Source: 40CM-4-68-19 sp036513415
GTDB taxonomy: Bacteria > Myxococcota > Myxococcia > Myxococcales > 40CM-4-68-19
Direction of reading: 5' to 3'
NCBI GenBank assembly: GCA_036513415.1
Contig: DATBZA010000032.1
Coordinates: 1 to 64,000 of the forward strand
DNA: 64,000 nucleotides
In this document: positions 1 through 7,838 of the stretch, piece after piece
Layout: each line of letters starts with the position of its first letter
Numbering within the stretch: the stretch's first letter is position 1
Translations under genes and position numbers: made by a program
The notes under the pieces: generated by a model
Told to the model about the DNA's origin: nothing
What the model saw: only the letters and a program-made list of their open reading frames with translations
The model's database searches: none

Positions 1-204
1 GGCGCCAAGCAGTACACGACGGAGATCGTCGCCAACCCCGTCGGCGGCGTGGTGTTCCTCGCCGGCGGCGATCGCGGCAGCGGCCGCGGCGCCTCCCGCG
101 GCGGCGGCGCCCCGGCTGACGATTTCGGCGGTCCACCCCCGGGCCTGGAAGAGGCGCCGTCCGGTGGAGGGGCCAAGCCGGCCGAAGACGACATTCCGTT
201 CTAG
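1..204 (+). CDS. ssb: Single-stranded DNA-binding protein, C-terminal part
   Basis: The 5' end is cut off by the window edge; 67 codons remain. The visible part begins with the last beta-strands of an OB fold (YTTEIVANPVGGVVFLAG), continues as a Gly/Ser/Pro-rich disordered linker, and ends in the acidic tip EDDIPF, the tail by which SSB recruits RecQ, RecO, polymerase III chi and other partners. The protein coats single-stranded DNA during replication and repair. A recQ gene lies about 1.1 kb away on the opposite strand. The tail motif makes the call firm despite the missing N-terminus. Confidence 0.9.
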   Translation, partial: GAKQYTTEIVANPVGGVVFLAGGDRGSGRGASRGGGAPADDFGGPPPGLEEAPSGGGAKPAEDDIPF

Positions 205-541
205 GCGGCACCGCTGCGGATGGAGGCGAAGCCTCTCGCCACCGGAGGTCGCTTCGGGGCGACTAGAGAGCCATGACCGGATTGGACGGCACCGGCTTGA
301 TCCATGCGTCGGGGCCTGGGCCTGGAATGCTCCGTATCGGAATGCCGCAAGACGCGAGAGGATTGGCAGGCGGGCAATGGGAGCGCCCCGGAACTCGTTG
401 CGGGACGGGCCGCGCTGCGTCATGCCCCTCACCCGGTCTGAAATCGCGCGAGCCTCTCGCACAGCGCCTGCCCGGTGTTGGCCAAGGACGCCACTCCGCA
501 GGCGCCTGCTTCGGAGCGATCCGCCCGGCGGGAAGGGGACT

Positions 542-559
542 GGTTCAACCGGTTGAACC
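542..559. repeat. Perfect 18-bp palindrome, left copy
   Basis: GGTTCAACC is followed directly by its reverse complement GGTTGAACC, and then by a stretch (cgatgtacgcaggcgtcc) that recurs in altered form after the second copy at 1086-1103. The pair brackets the AT-richer segment. It could be an operator-like site or the boundary of an inserted segment; the sequence does not decide. Confidence 0.5.
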
Positions 560-717
560 GCCCCGATGTACGCAGGCGTCCGAACCGGGCAGCCCGCTGA
601 GCTAAAAGGGCAAGTCCTCCTCGGTGAATAAGAGCCAGCCCACGGACCCGAAGTGCACTACAACGATCTTTGCTATAACGACGACGGTTGCCGCACTAGA
701 CGTGAAGCTACTCCGAA

Positions 718-1101
718 GTGCGGTGGAGCGAGGCGAGGACTGCGCTAGTGAATGAGACCCGGATGACTCTCGTCGTAGGAGCATTTTCTGCCGATGCGAA
801 AATGCTCGAGACATTGAAGAGACGCCCGACGCTGGAGTTAGTAGCACGTGGATGGCGCGCAAGGCTCATGGCGCGGCATTTTGCTAAATTCGACAGGCCG
901 TCCTCTTACAATGTTTTTGACTGGGCGACTATCCCGCTCATTCTATCCGCACACATACTCCTCCACTACTGCGCCAATGAGAAGTGGAGGCTCGAGCTTT
1001 TGGAAGGGTCTCGAGACTTGACGCGAATACTATTGTCGCCGGCAAGCGTTGAAGAGCGTGGATCGACAGCCATGCCTCATAGGCAGTTCAACCGGGGTTG
1101 A
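718..1101 (+). CDS. Hypothetical protein, doubtful
   Basis: A 127-codon frame with a GTG start; ATG at 763 is an alternative. It spans the AT-richer segment, and codon choice is not the strongly GC-biased pattern of neighbouring genes. The product is mixed hydrophilic with a short hydrophobic stretch near residue 70 (TIPLILSAHILLHY). I recognise no family. The stop codon falls inside the right-hand palindrome. This may be a foreign remnant or a chance frame. Confidence 0.22.
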   Translation: MRWSEARTALVNETRMTLVVGAFSADAKMLETLKRRPTLELVARGWRARLMARHFAKFDRPSSYNVFDWATIPLILSAHILLHYCANEKWRLELLEGSRDLTRILLSPASVEERGSTAMPHRQFNRG

Positions 1102-1103
1102 AC
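1086..1103. repeat. Spaced palindrome, right copy
   Basis: GTTCAACC, two G residues, then GGTTGAAC. It is followed by sequence resembling that after the copy at 542-559 (both contain tacgcagg). The two copies are in the same orientation and about 540 bp apart. Confidence 0.45.
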
Positions 1104-1299
1104 CACCGGCGATACGCAGGTCCAACTCGGCCCGGGGTCAGCCAAGACGTCAGGGCACAAGCCCGCGGACCGGTACCCAAGGAACGATACGTCCCCGAGC
1201 CAGCACCCAGGCCACAAAGACTCGCCCCCGCCGAACAGCAAGCCGCGCCGGCACGGCCATGGGCGATCACCCAGGGGCACCCAACGACCAGGCCAGGGG

Positions 1300-3489
1300 C
1301 TACGAGACCGTCAGCGCCAGCCGGATCTCGGCGAGCGCTGCCGGAAACGGGAGTCGGCGGCGGACTGCGACCATGTCGCCGTTCGAGCCGCGCGCGGCGG
1401 CGCGGATGGCCTCGACGCGGTCCAGTCCGAGCAGGCGGGTCACGTCGACCGTCTTCCCCTGCCGAGCGCCGTCCGCGAGCTCGGAAGCCACGTCGGCAGC
1501 CGTGCGCCGCAGGCGCGTACAGATGTCGCCGAGGGTCGCGCCGGAAGCGCACAGTCTCCACAGCTCCACGCCGGCCGCCGCCAGGCCCGCCGGAGCTCCA
1601 TAGCCGGCCCCGACGGCCCGCTCATGGGCGACGGGGTCCGGGGCCGGAAAGCGCAGATCCCGCTGGGGCTCCGGCTCGCGCACGAACAGCGGGGCGTTAC
1701 GCACGACAGGCGGGGCGTCACGCACGGCCGGCGGGGCGTCACGCACGACAGGCGGGGCGTCGCGCGGGGCCCCGTCGCGAGTGATCGCGACCACGCGCTC
1801 GCCGTATCGCTGCCAACGGCTGGGGCCGGCGCCCTTCACCAGCAGGAAGCTCTTCTCGTCTCGTGGCAACGCGCGCGCGAGCTCCCGCAGCGTGGCGTCA
1901 TGGAACACGACGTAGGGCGGCACGCGCGTTTCCCGCGCCAGCTCCGTCCGGAGCGCGCGCAGCTTCTCGAACACCTGCTCGTCGTACGGGCCCTCGTCCG
2001 GCGATGCGGCTTGCGCCGGCTTCCGCCTGGACGCGGTGGGCCCGACCTCTTCCGGCGCGGGAGCGCGACTTCCTTTGCAGCTCTCGCAGGCCTCGCACCC
2101 CCGCGGAGCGTCCGCGTCGCCGAAGTACCGCAAGAGGTTCTGCCGGCGGCATCCGCGCGTGTCTGCGAACCGCACCAGCCGATCCAGCATCTGCCGCTCG
2201 CGCGCGACCCGGAGCTCCAGGAGCTCGAAGTCCACCGCCAGGTCGTCAGGAGGGACCGACGGAGTGGCGACGAAGAACTGCCCGTCGCGGCCGAGCCCCC
2301 GCTCGAGATGGCCGGCGCTCTCCAGCAGGCGCAGGGCTCCGGACAGCTCCGAAGCGCTGACGGCGCAGGCCCGCGCGAGCTCCTCGGTCGATCCCTTGAG
2401 CAGGCCTCGCGCGGCCTCCCAGGCGCGCTCCACCAGGTCGCGCGAGGGACGGCCCGCCTCGATCATCCGCCGCTGCATCATCACATCGGCGAAGTTGAAG
2501 AGGAGAAGCGCGTAGCTGGACAGACCGTCGCGGCCGGCGCGGCCGATCTCCTGGTAGTACGCCTCCAGCGAGCGCGGCACGTCGAAGTGGGCGACGAATC
2601 GGATGTCCGCCTTGTCCACGCCCATTCCGAAGGCGTTGGTGGCCACGATCACCGGAGCGTCGCCCCGAACGAAACGCTCCTGGACCGAGGTGCGCTCGCC
2701 GTCGGCCATGCCGGCGTGGTACCCGAGCGCATCCACTCCGGCGACGCGGAGTGCGGAGACGACCTTCTCCACGTTCTTCCGGGTGGCGGCGTAGACGATC
2801 CCCGGACCGCCGGAGCGGGCCACCGCCAGGAGCCGGCCCAGCTTGTCCTTGTCGCCCGAGACCCGCAGGACCTCGATGAACAGGTTGGGCCGATCGAACC
2901 CGGCGACGAACACCCTCGGCTCGCGAAGCTCCAGCGCATCCGCGATGTCGCGCCGGACTTCGGGCGTGGCGGTGGCGGTGAGCGCGAGGACGCGCTCGGC
3001 GCGAAGCTGCTCGCGCGCCCGGGCAAGCTGCTGGTATTCGGGCCGAAAGTCATGGCCCCAGGCCGAGATGCAATGCGCTTCGTCGACCGCGAGCAGCGGG
3101 ACCGTCAGCCCCGCCATGGCGGAGATGAACGAGGGCGACCTGAACCGCTCGGGGGCCACGTACACCAGCCGGTACTCACCGCGGCGCAGCGCCGCCTGCC
3201 GCTCCTGCCGTTCGGACTCGGCGAGCGAGCTGTTGATGAAGGTGGCGGCGATTCCGCGGGCGCGCAGCGCGTCGACCTGGTCCTTCATCAAGGCCACCAG
3301 CGGCGAGACCACCACCGTGGTGCCTTCGAGCAGCAGCGCCGGCAGCTGGTAGCAGAGGCTCTTGCCTCCTCCGGTGGGCAGGATGGCGATGGTGGGCCGG
3401 CCCGACAGGACCGAGCGGACGATGGCCTCCTGCCCCTTGCGGAACGCGTCGTACCCGAAATGCTGCCTCAACGCCTCGGACAGCTCCAT
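1300..3489 (-). CDS. recQ: ATP-dependent DNA helicase RecQ
   Basis: This 729-residue 3'-5' helicase unwinds recombination intermediates and stalled forks. Walker A (TGGGKS, about 39-44) and DEAH (about 136-139) are present. The second RecA domain ends in YYQEIGRAGRDG (about 311-322), followed by the RQC region with zinc cysteines near 447, 465, 468 and 471. An HRDC domain spans about 500-573. A short heptad-like repeat (RDAPPVV) at about 576-603 follows, then a C-terminal helix-turn-helix-like region resembling the C-terminal HTH of some longer RecQ proteins. The start ATG at 3489 was chosen because a strong GGAGGAGGGAG site precedes it and it opens directly into the helicase; the frame stays open far upstream only because of high GC. 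radC lies 11 bp upstream on the same strand. Confidence 0.95.
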   Translation of the reverse strand: MELSEALRQHFGYDAFRKGQEAIVRSVLSGRPTIAILPTGGGKSLCYQLPALLLEGTTVVVSPLVALMKDQVDALRARGIAATFINSSLAESERQERQAALRRGEYRLVYVAPERFRSPSFISAMAGLTVPLLAVDEAHCISAWGHDFRPEYQQLARAREQLRAERVLALTATATPEVRRDIADALELREPRVFVAGFDRPNLFIEVLRVSGDKDKLGRLLAVARSGGPGIVYAATRKNVEKVVSALRVAGVDALGYHAGMADGERTSVQERFVRGDAPVIVATNAFGMGVDKADIRFVAHFDVPRSLEAYYQEIGRAGRDGLSSYALLLFNFADVMMQRRMIEAGRPSRDLVERAWEAARGLLKGSTEELARACAVSASELSGALRLLESAGHLERGLGRDGQFFVATPSVPPDDLAVDFELLELRVARERQMLDRLVRFADTRGCRRQNLLRYFGDADAPRGCEACESCKGSRAPAPEEVGPTASRRKPAQAASPDEGPYDEQVFEKLRALRTELARETRVPPYVVFHDATLRELARALPRDEKSFLLVKGAGPSRWQRYGERVVAITRDGAPRDAPPVVRDAPPAVRDAPPVVRNAPLFVREPEPQRDLRFPAPDPVAHERAVGAGYGAPAGLAAAGVELWRLCASGATLGDICTRLRRTAADVASELADGARQGKTVDVTRLLGLDRVEAIRAAARGSNGDMVAVRRRLPFPAALAEIRLALTVS
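1688..1770. repeat. Four tandem 21-bp units inside recQ
   Basis: Four successive near-identical 21-bp units, read on the minus strand, encode RDAPPVV / RDAPPAV / RDAPPVV / RNAPLFV between the HRDC domain and the C-terminal HTH-like domain of RecQ. Unit length is a multiple of three, so gain or loss of units would change only linker length. Confidence 0.85.
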
Positions 3490-3500
3490 CTCCCTCCTCC

Positions 3501-4196
3501 TTACCCCACGCCGTCGCGCGGAACGAGCGAAACCGGATCGGGCGGAGCGCACGCTCCCTCCACCGCGCTGTGCACTCCGGACTCGGCCAGCACCAGGTGA
3601 TCGACGACGCGGACGGAGAGCGCGTGCCCGGCCTCGTCGAGCAGCAGCTGCAGCCTCTGGTCTTCCCCGGAGGGAGCGGGATCGCCAGAAGGATGGTTGT
3701 GCACGAACGCGACCGCGGGCGCGCGGTGCACCAGCGCAGGCGCGAAGGCCTCCCGCGGGGAAACGGAGCACTGCGTCAGCCCCCCGCGGGCGATCTGGAC
3801 GCACCGGATCTCCTGGAGCCGCGCATTCATCAGGACGGCCCAGAACTCCTCGTGCGGCAAGTGCGCGAGCCGCGACCAGAGCACGGAGGCGACGTCCTGT
3901 GCGCGCAGCAGGCGCGGCCGCCCCGAAGCGGGCGCCAGCGCGACGCGGCGACCCAGCTCGAGGGCCGCGAGCACGCGCACCGCAAGCGCGGAGCTCATCC
4001 CTGGCTCCAACAGCAGCTCGCCCGCGCTGGCCCTGCGCAAGGCTGGCAGGCCGTGCGCGAGCAGGCGGCCGGCCAGGAGATCGTCCCGGGCGCCCAGCAC
4101 GACGCGCAACAACTCCGCGTCCGAAAGCCCGGCCGCGCCCTCGCTCAGGATTCGTTCAGCGGGCACGATCCCCGCCCAGTGCAGCGCCTGTGCCAC
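3501..4196 (-). CDS. radC: RadC-family JAB/MPN-domain protein
   Basis: The 231-residue protein has an N-terminal helix-hairpin-helix-like region (SDAELLRVVLGARD) and a C-terminal JAMM metalloprotease-type domain with the signature HNHPSGDPAPSGED near residue 165, the usual RadC zinc-site motif. The family was named for a supposed DNA repair role that has since been doubted; its molecular function is not settled. The GTG at 4196 gives a start in line with family length. It is probably co-transcribed with recQ, which begins 11 bp downstream. Confidence 0.9.
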   Translation of the reverse strand: MAQALHWAGIVPAERILSEGAAGLSDAELLRVVLGARDDLLAGRLLAHGLPALRRASAGELLLEPGMSSALAVRVLAALELGRRVALAPASGRPRLLRAQDVASVLWSRLAHLPHEEFWAVLMNARLQEIRCVQIARGGLTQCSVSPREAFAPALVHRAPAVAFVHNHPSGDPAPSGEDQRLQLLLDEAGHALSVRVVDHLVLAESGVHSAVEGACAPPDPVSLVPRDGVG

Positions 4197-4251
4197 GCCA
4201 CGCGCGAGCGGAGGGTGCCAGAACAGGACCCCGGGGACGCGACCCCCGGTC

Positions 4252-4713
4252 TCAGAACCGGGCGCTCAGCGCGAAGAACGCCTTGATCTTGTCGTTGGTC
4301 TCGCGCAGGCGCGCCGAGAGCGTGCGCACGAACGTCCAGAGCAGCTCGTAGGCCAGGTCCTTGTGCAGGAACATCAGCTCTTCCAGGTCGGCCTTCTGGA
4401 TGACGTAGAGGGTACACGGCATGTGCGCCGTTGCGTCCGCGCTGCGCGGCGTGTCGTCGATCAACGCCATCTCGCCGAAGTAGCTGCCCGGCTCGAGGAT
4501 CGCGAGCGCTTCCTCTCCCACTCCCGGGACCATCTTCGAGATCCGCACTTTGCCGGAGGCGATCAGGTACATCTCGGTGCCGACCTCGCCCTCCTGGAAG
4601 ATCTTCTCGTTCGCGCGCGCCTGCTTCTGGGCAGCGATGTGGGACACCTTTTCCAGGTGGTCGGCCGTCAGGTTCGCGAACAGGGGAATCTTCTTGAGCT
4701 GGGCGGGATCCAA
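4252..4713 (-). CDS. Cyclic nucleotide-binding domain protein
   Basis: The protein is a single cNMP-binding domain of 153 residues with the phosphate-binding cassette GSYFGEMALIDDTPRSA (about 77-93), including the Gly-Glu and Arg-Ser residues that hold a cyclic nucleotide. There is no C-terminal helix-turn-helix, so unlike CRP/FNR it is unlikely to bind DNA directly. It probably acts as a stand-alone sensor or regulatory subunit. The start is TTG, preceded by GAGGGACGC. It is transcribed divergently from trxB across an 89-bp gap. Confidence 0.85.
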   Translation of the reverse strand: MDPAQLKKIPLFANLTADHLEKVSHIAAQKQARANEKIFQEGEVGTEMYLIASGKVRISKMVPGVGEEALAILEPGSYFGEMALIDDTPRSADATAHMPCTLYVIQKADLEELMFLHKDLAYELLWTFVRTLSARLRETNDKIKAFFALSARF

Positions 4714-4802
4714 GCGTCCCTCGTCTTGGGGACTGTAGCAGAAGCGCCAGGCAGGCGCCCCCCTTCCGGGTTACACTGCCCGCGCAATTGCAAGGAGATA
4801 TC

Positions 4803-5735
4803 GTGGAGAAGCACCAGGTCGTCATCATCGGGTCGGGTCCAGCCGGGTACACCGCTGCGATCTACGCCGCCCGGGCCAACCTCAAGCCTGTCCTGTTCAC
4901 CGGCCTGCAGCCTGGCGGGCAGCTCACCATCACTACCGACGTGGAGAACTATCCGGGCTTCCCGAAGGGGATCCTCGGCCCGGAGATGATGGAGCTCTTC
5001 CGCGCCCAGGCGGAGCGCTTCGGGACCACGATCATCGACGGCATGGTGACCAAGGTGAACCTCAAGAAGCGCCCCTTCCACATCGTCGGCGACGGTGCGC
5101 ACGAGATGCTGGCCGAGACGGTGATCATCGCGACCGGCGCCTCGGCGAAGTGGCTCGACATTCCTTCCGAGAAGGCCCTCTCCGGCCACGGAGTCTCCGC
5201 CTGCGCCACCTGCGACGGCTTCTTCTTCCGGGGGAAGGAAGTCGGGGTGGTGGGCGGCGGCGACACGGCGATGGAGGAGGCCAACTTCCTCGCCAAGATG
5301 GTCAACAAGGTGACGGTCATCCACCGCCGCGACGCGCTGCGGGCGAGCAAGGTGATGCAGCAGCGCGCGATGGCGAACCCGAAGATCGGTTGGGCCTGGA
5401 ACCAGGAGGTGACCCACGTCCTGGGCGACAAGCAAAGCGGAGTGCGCGGGGTGCGCACGCGCGACACGAATACCGGCGAGGTTCGCGAGCTGCCCATGGG
5501 TGGACTGTTCGTCGCCATCGGGCACGAGCCGAACACCGAGCTCTTCAAGGGCCAGCTGGAGATGGACGACGTCGGCTACATCAAGGTCAAGCCCGGCACC
5601 ACCCAGACCTCGGTTCCAGGAGTATTCGCGTCGGGCGACGCGGCCGACCCCGTCTACCGGCAGGCGGTGACCGCCGCGGGGACCGGCTGCATGGCGGCCA
5701 TCGACGCCGAGCGGTTCCTCAGCGGAGGACACTAG
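4803..5735 (+). CDS. trxB: Thioredoxin reductase
   Basis: This 310-residue cytoplasmic FAD/NADPH disulfide reductase regenerates reduced thioredoxin. The FAD-binding GSGPAG is near the N-terminus, the redox-active CATC near residue 138, the NADPH-binding GGGDTAMEEA follows, and the second FAD motif GVFASGDAAD is near the C-terminus. GTG at 4803 is preferred because AAGGAG lies 5 bp upstream; an in-frame TTG at 4788 would place that site inside the gene. The TAG stop is also the first triplet of a hairpin repeat. Confidence 0.96.
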   Translation: MEKHQVVIIGSGPAGYTAAIYAARANLKPVLFTGLQPGGQLTITTDVENYPGFPKGILGPEMMELFRAQAERFGTTIIDGMVTKVNLKKRPFHIVGDGAHEMLAETVIIATGASAKWLDIPSEKALSGHGVSACATCDGFFFRGKEVGVVGGGDTAMEEANFLAKMVNKVTVIHRRDALRASKVMQQRAMANPKIGWAWNQEVTHVLGDKQSGVRGVRTRDTNTGEVRELPMGGLFVAIGHEPNTELFKGQLEMDDVGYIKVKPGTTQTSVPGVFASGDAADPVYRQAVTAAGTGCMAAIDAERFLSGGH

Positions 5736-5845
5736 CCCCGGCCACCGGAGGTGGCTCAGGGGCTACGCTTGAGCCTCAGACACGACCGGCCGCCGCAACC
5801 AACCCAGGGGCTACGCTTGAGCCTCAGACGCTACCTCCCGCCGGC
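5733..5845 (+). repeat. Stop-codon hairpin repeat, copy R1 (two units)
   Basis: It begins on the TAG of trxB. TAGCCCC (5733-5739) pairs with GGGGCTA (5759-5765), and inside it GCCACC (5741-5746) pairs with GGTGGC (5750-5755) around a GGA loop. Copy R4 at 52886 has GCCGCC/GGCGGC in the same inner stem, so both sides have changed together. A second, related unit (CAGGGGCTACGCTTGAGCC again) follows up to the moaC stop. There is no poly-T tract, so this is not a classical intrinsic terminator, although it sits in a convergent intergenic gap. Confidence 0.75.
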
Positions 5846-6352
5846 CTACCGCGGCAGCTTGCGTGTGCGCGGCGGCGTCAGGGGCTGGTTGGGTCGCGGC
5901 TGGGGCGCTTCGTCCTCGCGGTTCCACTCGCCCGAGCGGCCGCCGCTCTTGTGCACCAGCCGCACCGAGACCACCTGCATTCCGCGGTCGTGGCGCTTGG
6001 CCATGTCGTAGAGCGTGAGCGCCGCCGCCATCGCGGCAGTGAGCGCTTCCATCTCCACCCCGGTCCGCTCCACCGCGTGGACCCGGGCCTCGATGCGAAC
6101 CACCCCCGCGCTCTCGTCGCAGGCCACGTCCACGTCGGCGCCGGCGAGGACGATCGGATGGCACAGCGGCAAGATGTCCGGCGTCCGCTTCGCCGCCATG
6201 ATGCCGGCGAGGCGGGCCGCCGCCAGCGCGTCGCCCTTCTCGAGCCGCCCCTCGTTCAGCAGCTTCAGCGTCTCCCGCGAGCAACGCAGCTCGGCCCGCG
6301 CGATCGCCACTCGCGAGGTCTTGTCCTTCTCCGCGATGTCGATCATCTTCAT
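5846..6352 (-). CDS. moaC: Cyclic pyranopterin monophosphate synthase
   Basis: MoaC converts the product of MoaA to cyclic pyranopterin monophosphate in molybdenum cofactor synthesis. The product has 168 residues. Family motifs are PLCHPI (about 61-66), which sits in the active site, and VERTGVEMEALTA (about 94-106); the catalytic Lys is expected in the MAKRHDRGMQ segment. The C-terminal 25 residues (SGEWNREDE... ending TRKLPR) are Pro/Arg-rich and look like an unconserved tail. The gene lies 9 bp downstream of the TPR-metallopeptidase gene. A possible client enzyme, a sulfite-oxidase-fold protein, is at 35455. Confidence 0.93.
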   Translation of the reverse strand: MKMIDIAEKDKTSRVAIARAELRCSRETLKLLNEGRLEKGDALAAARLAGIMAAKRTPDILPLCHPIVLAGADVDVACDESAGVVRIEARVHAVERTGVEMEALTAAMAAALTLYDMAKRHDRGMQVVSVRLVHKSGGRSGEWNREDEAPQPRPNQPLTPPRTRKLPR

Positions 6353-6361
6353 ACGGAGAGT

Positions 6362-7612
6362 TTACAGTCCGCGATCGCGGAGCTGCTCGTCATCCTCCCC
6401 GTTCAGGTGACCGACCTCGTGCATGAGCGTGTCGCGAACTTCGCGCCTCAGCTCGTCGTCGTTGTGGGCGGCGCGGGACAGGTTGCGGCGATACAGAAGG
6501 ATGGTCGGCCTCGCGTCCGTGGCCGTGCTCTCCGGCGGAGGCCGGAAGAGGCCGAGGATGCCTGGAGAGAGCGGAGGATCGGTGGCGACGAGGTCGCTGA
6601 CCTCCGGCAGGTCCTTGACCTCGAAGTGGGCGCGCGCGAGCCCGGCCTTGATCGCCGGCGGCAGCTTCTCCATCTCCTCCTGGACGATCTTCTGGAACAC
6701 GCTCCGCGGAGCCTGGGCGGTGGGCTTGAAGGCGTCGGGATCGAGATTGCGCGCGCGGGCAAAATGCGCGGCCGCTGCCACGTCGTCGCCCGCCCGCTCG
6801 GCGATCAGCCCCAGGTAATGCTCGGCCCAGGCGTCAGGCACTTCGTTGGCCAGCCGGGACAGCTCGGACCTCGCCTGGTCGAAGCGGCAGAGCTCGAACA
6901 GCGCCACGCCCTTCTCGCGCCGCGCCTCGCGATCCTTCGGCTCGTATTCGAGCGCCTTGGTCGCCGCCGCGAGGGCGCCCGCGGGCCGGCCCAGGTCGTC
7001 GAGCGCCATCGCCTGCAGCAGGTGGAGCTCCTTGATCAGCGAGCGGTCGCGGCCCTTCTGGGCGCGGGGCAGCGCACGCTTCACGTACTGCAGGGCCAAC
7101 TCGAGATCGTCGCGTGACCCGAGCCGGCGCACGTGGAGGTCGGCGCTGGAGCGCAGCACCTCGGGATCGTCCGGGTCTATCGCCAGCGCCCGCGCGAAGG
7201 CTGTGCGCGCCTCCTCGACGTGGCCCAGCTCGGCGAGCGCAGCGCCGCGAAAGTGGTGAGCCGCCACGCTGCTCCCGTCCGTCCGGGTGGCCTCGCGGGC
7301 GCACTCCAGGGCGTCCTCGTAGCGGCCCTTCTCGAAGTCGCGCGCCGCCTGCTCCAGGAGATCCGGGAGCGCCGGATCGCGTCCGCCCGCCGTGACCACG
7401 CAAGGGGCCGCGGGCGGATGCGGTTGTGGCCGCGTATCGGCCGGCGGGGCGTCGAGTGGCTTGGCGATCGACGCTGAGGGCCCACCCGCGACGGTAGCCT
7501 TCTGGACTGGCACGGCGGCATTCGTCGCGCTTGCCTGCTTGTGGCACGCAGCGAGGGCGACTGCGGTCGCGGCGAACAAGAACACCCGGTGGCAGCAACG
7601 CATCTCTGTCAT
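6362..7612 (-). CDS. TPR lipoprotein with C-terminal zincin motif
   Basis: The product has about 416 residues. The N-terminus is a lipoprotein signal with lipobox VALAAC followed by a low-complexity Pro/Ala linker. TPR-type helical repeats fill the middle (ALECAREATRTDGSSVAA, ARTAFARALAIDPDDPEVL and similar). The last 90 residues end in DTLMHEVGHLNGEDDEQL, an HExxH zinc site with a downstream Glu/Asp cluster typical of the small 'zincin-like' MMP family (PF06262 type). It is probably a membrane-anchored periplasmic or outer-membrane protein joining a protein-interaction array to a putative peptidase. ATG at 7612 or 7603 are both possible starts. Substrate unknown. Confidence 0.78.
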   Translation of the reverse strand: MTEMRCCHRVFLFAATAVALAACHKQASATNAAVPVQKATVAGGPSASIAKPLDAPPADTRPQPHPPAAPCVVTAGGRDPALPDLLEQAARDFEKGRYEDALECAREATRTDGSSVAAHHFRGAALAELGHVEEARTAFARALAIDPDDPEVLRSSADLHVRRLGSRDDLELALQYVKRALPRAQKGRDRSLIKELHLLQAMALDDLGRPAGALAAATKALEYEPKDREARREKGVALFELCRFDQARSELSRLANEVPDAWAEHYLGLIAERAGDDVAAAAHFARARNLDPDAFKPTAQAPRSVFQKIVQEEMEKLPPAIKAGLARAHFEVKDLPEVSDLVATDPPLSPGILGLFRPPPESTATDARPTILLYRRNLSRAAHNDDELRREVRDTLMHEVGHLNGEDDEQLRDRGL

Positions 7613-7838
7613 CGCTGGCTTGTCCAACACGCGGCCTCAGCCTCCGCCTTCCCGATGAACGGCCCAGTTAGCACCCACACGGTACCACACGGCGACCGGC
7701 CGGGCAGGCCCTCGCTCTACAGTCTGTCCGGCATTGCGCCCGCGCTCAAGTTCCCGTTCACCTGCAACGCGACCACACGCTCGCCCAGGCGGCCAGCCAG
7801 CCGGGCCGCGCCGCCGGAGTGGGCGGATCTTCGAGCGC

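Larger units (their letters stand above)
205..1299. other. 1.1-kb gap without a recognisable gene
   Basis: No known protein or RNA gene was recognised. The left part (about 230-270) resembles a degenerate copy of the stop-codon hairpin repeat described at 5733. Two palindromic sequences (542-559 and 1086-1103), each followed by related sequence, flank a stretch of about 500 bp that is visibly more AT-rich than its surroundings. One hypothetical reading frame (718-1101) is listed separately. 1105-1299 shows nothing further. Confidence 0.5.

Noticed and set aside
542..559. tRNA-like TTCAA palindrome
   Set aside because: No acceptor, D or anticodon arms could be folded around it.
164..605. Two overlapping plus-strand frames after ssb
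   Set aside because: One starts inside ssb in another frame and both are Arg/Pro/Gly-rich with no motif; typical chance frames of high-GC DNA.
1624..3600. A 658-codon plus-strand frame opposite recQ
   Set aside because: Shadow of recQ; no motif, and the RecQ translation is complete with a good ribosome site.
3490..3804. N-terminal 105-residue extension of RecQ
   Set aside because: It overlaps radC, is Arg/Ala-rich without conservation, and a strong ribosome site precedes the inner ATG.
5733..5845. Intrinsic terminator for trxB
   Set aside because: The stem is good but there is no T tract and related copies carry the same block twice; treated as a repeat, though a termination role is not excluded.
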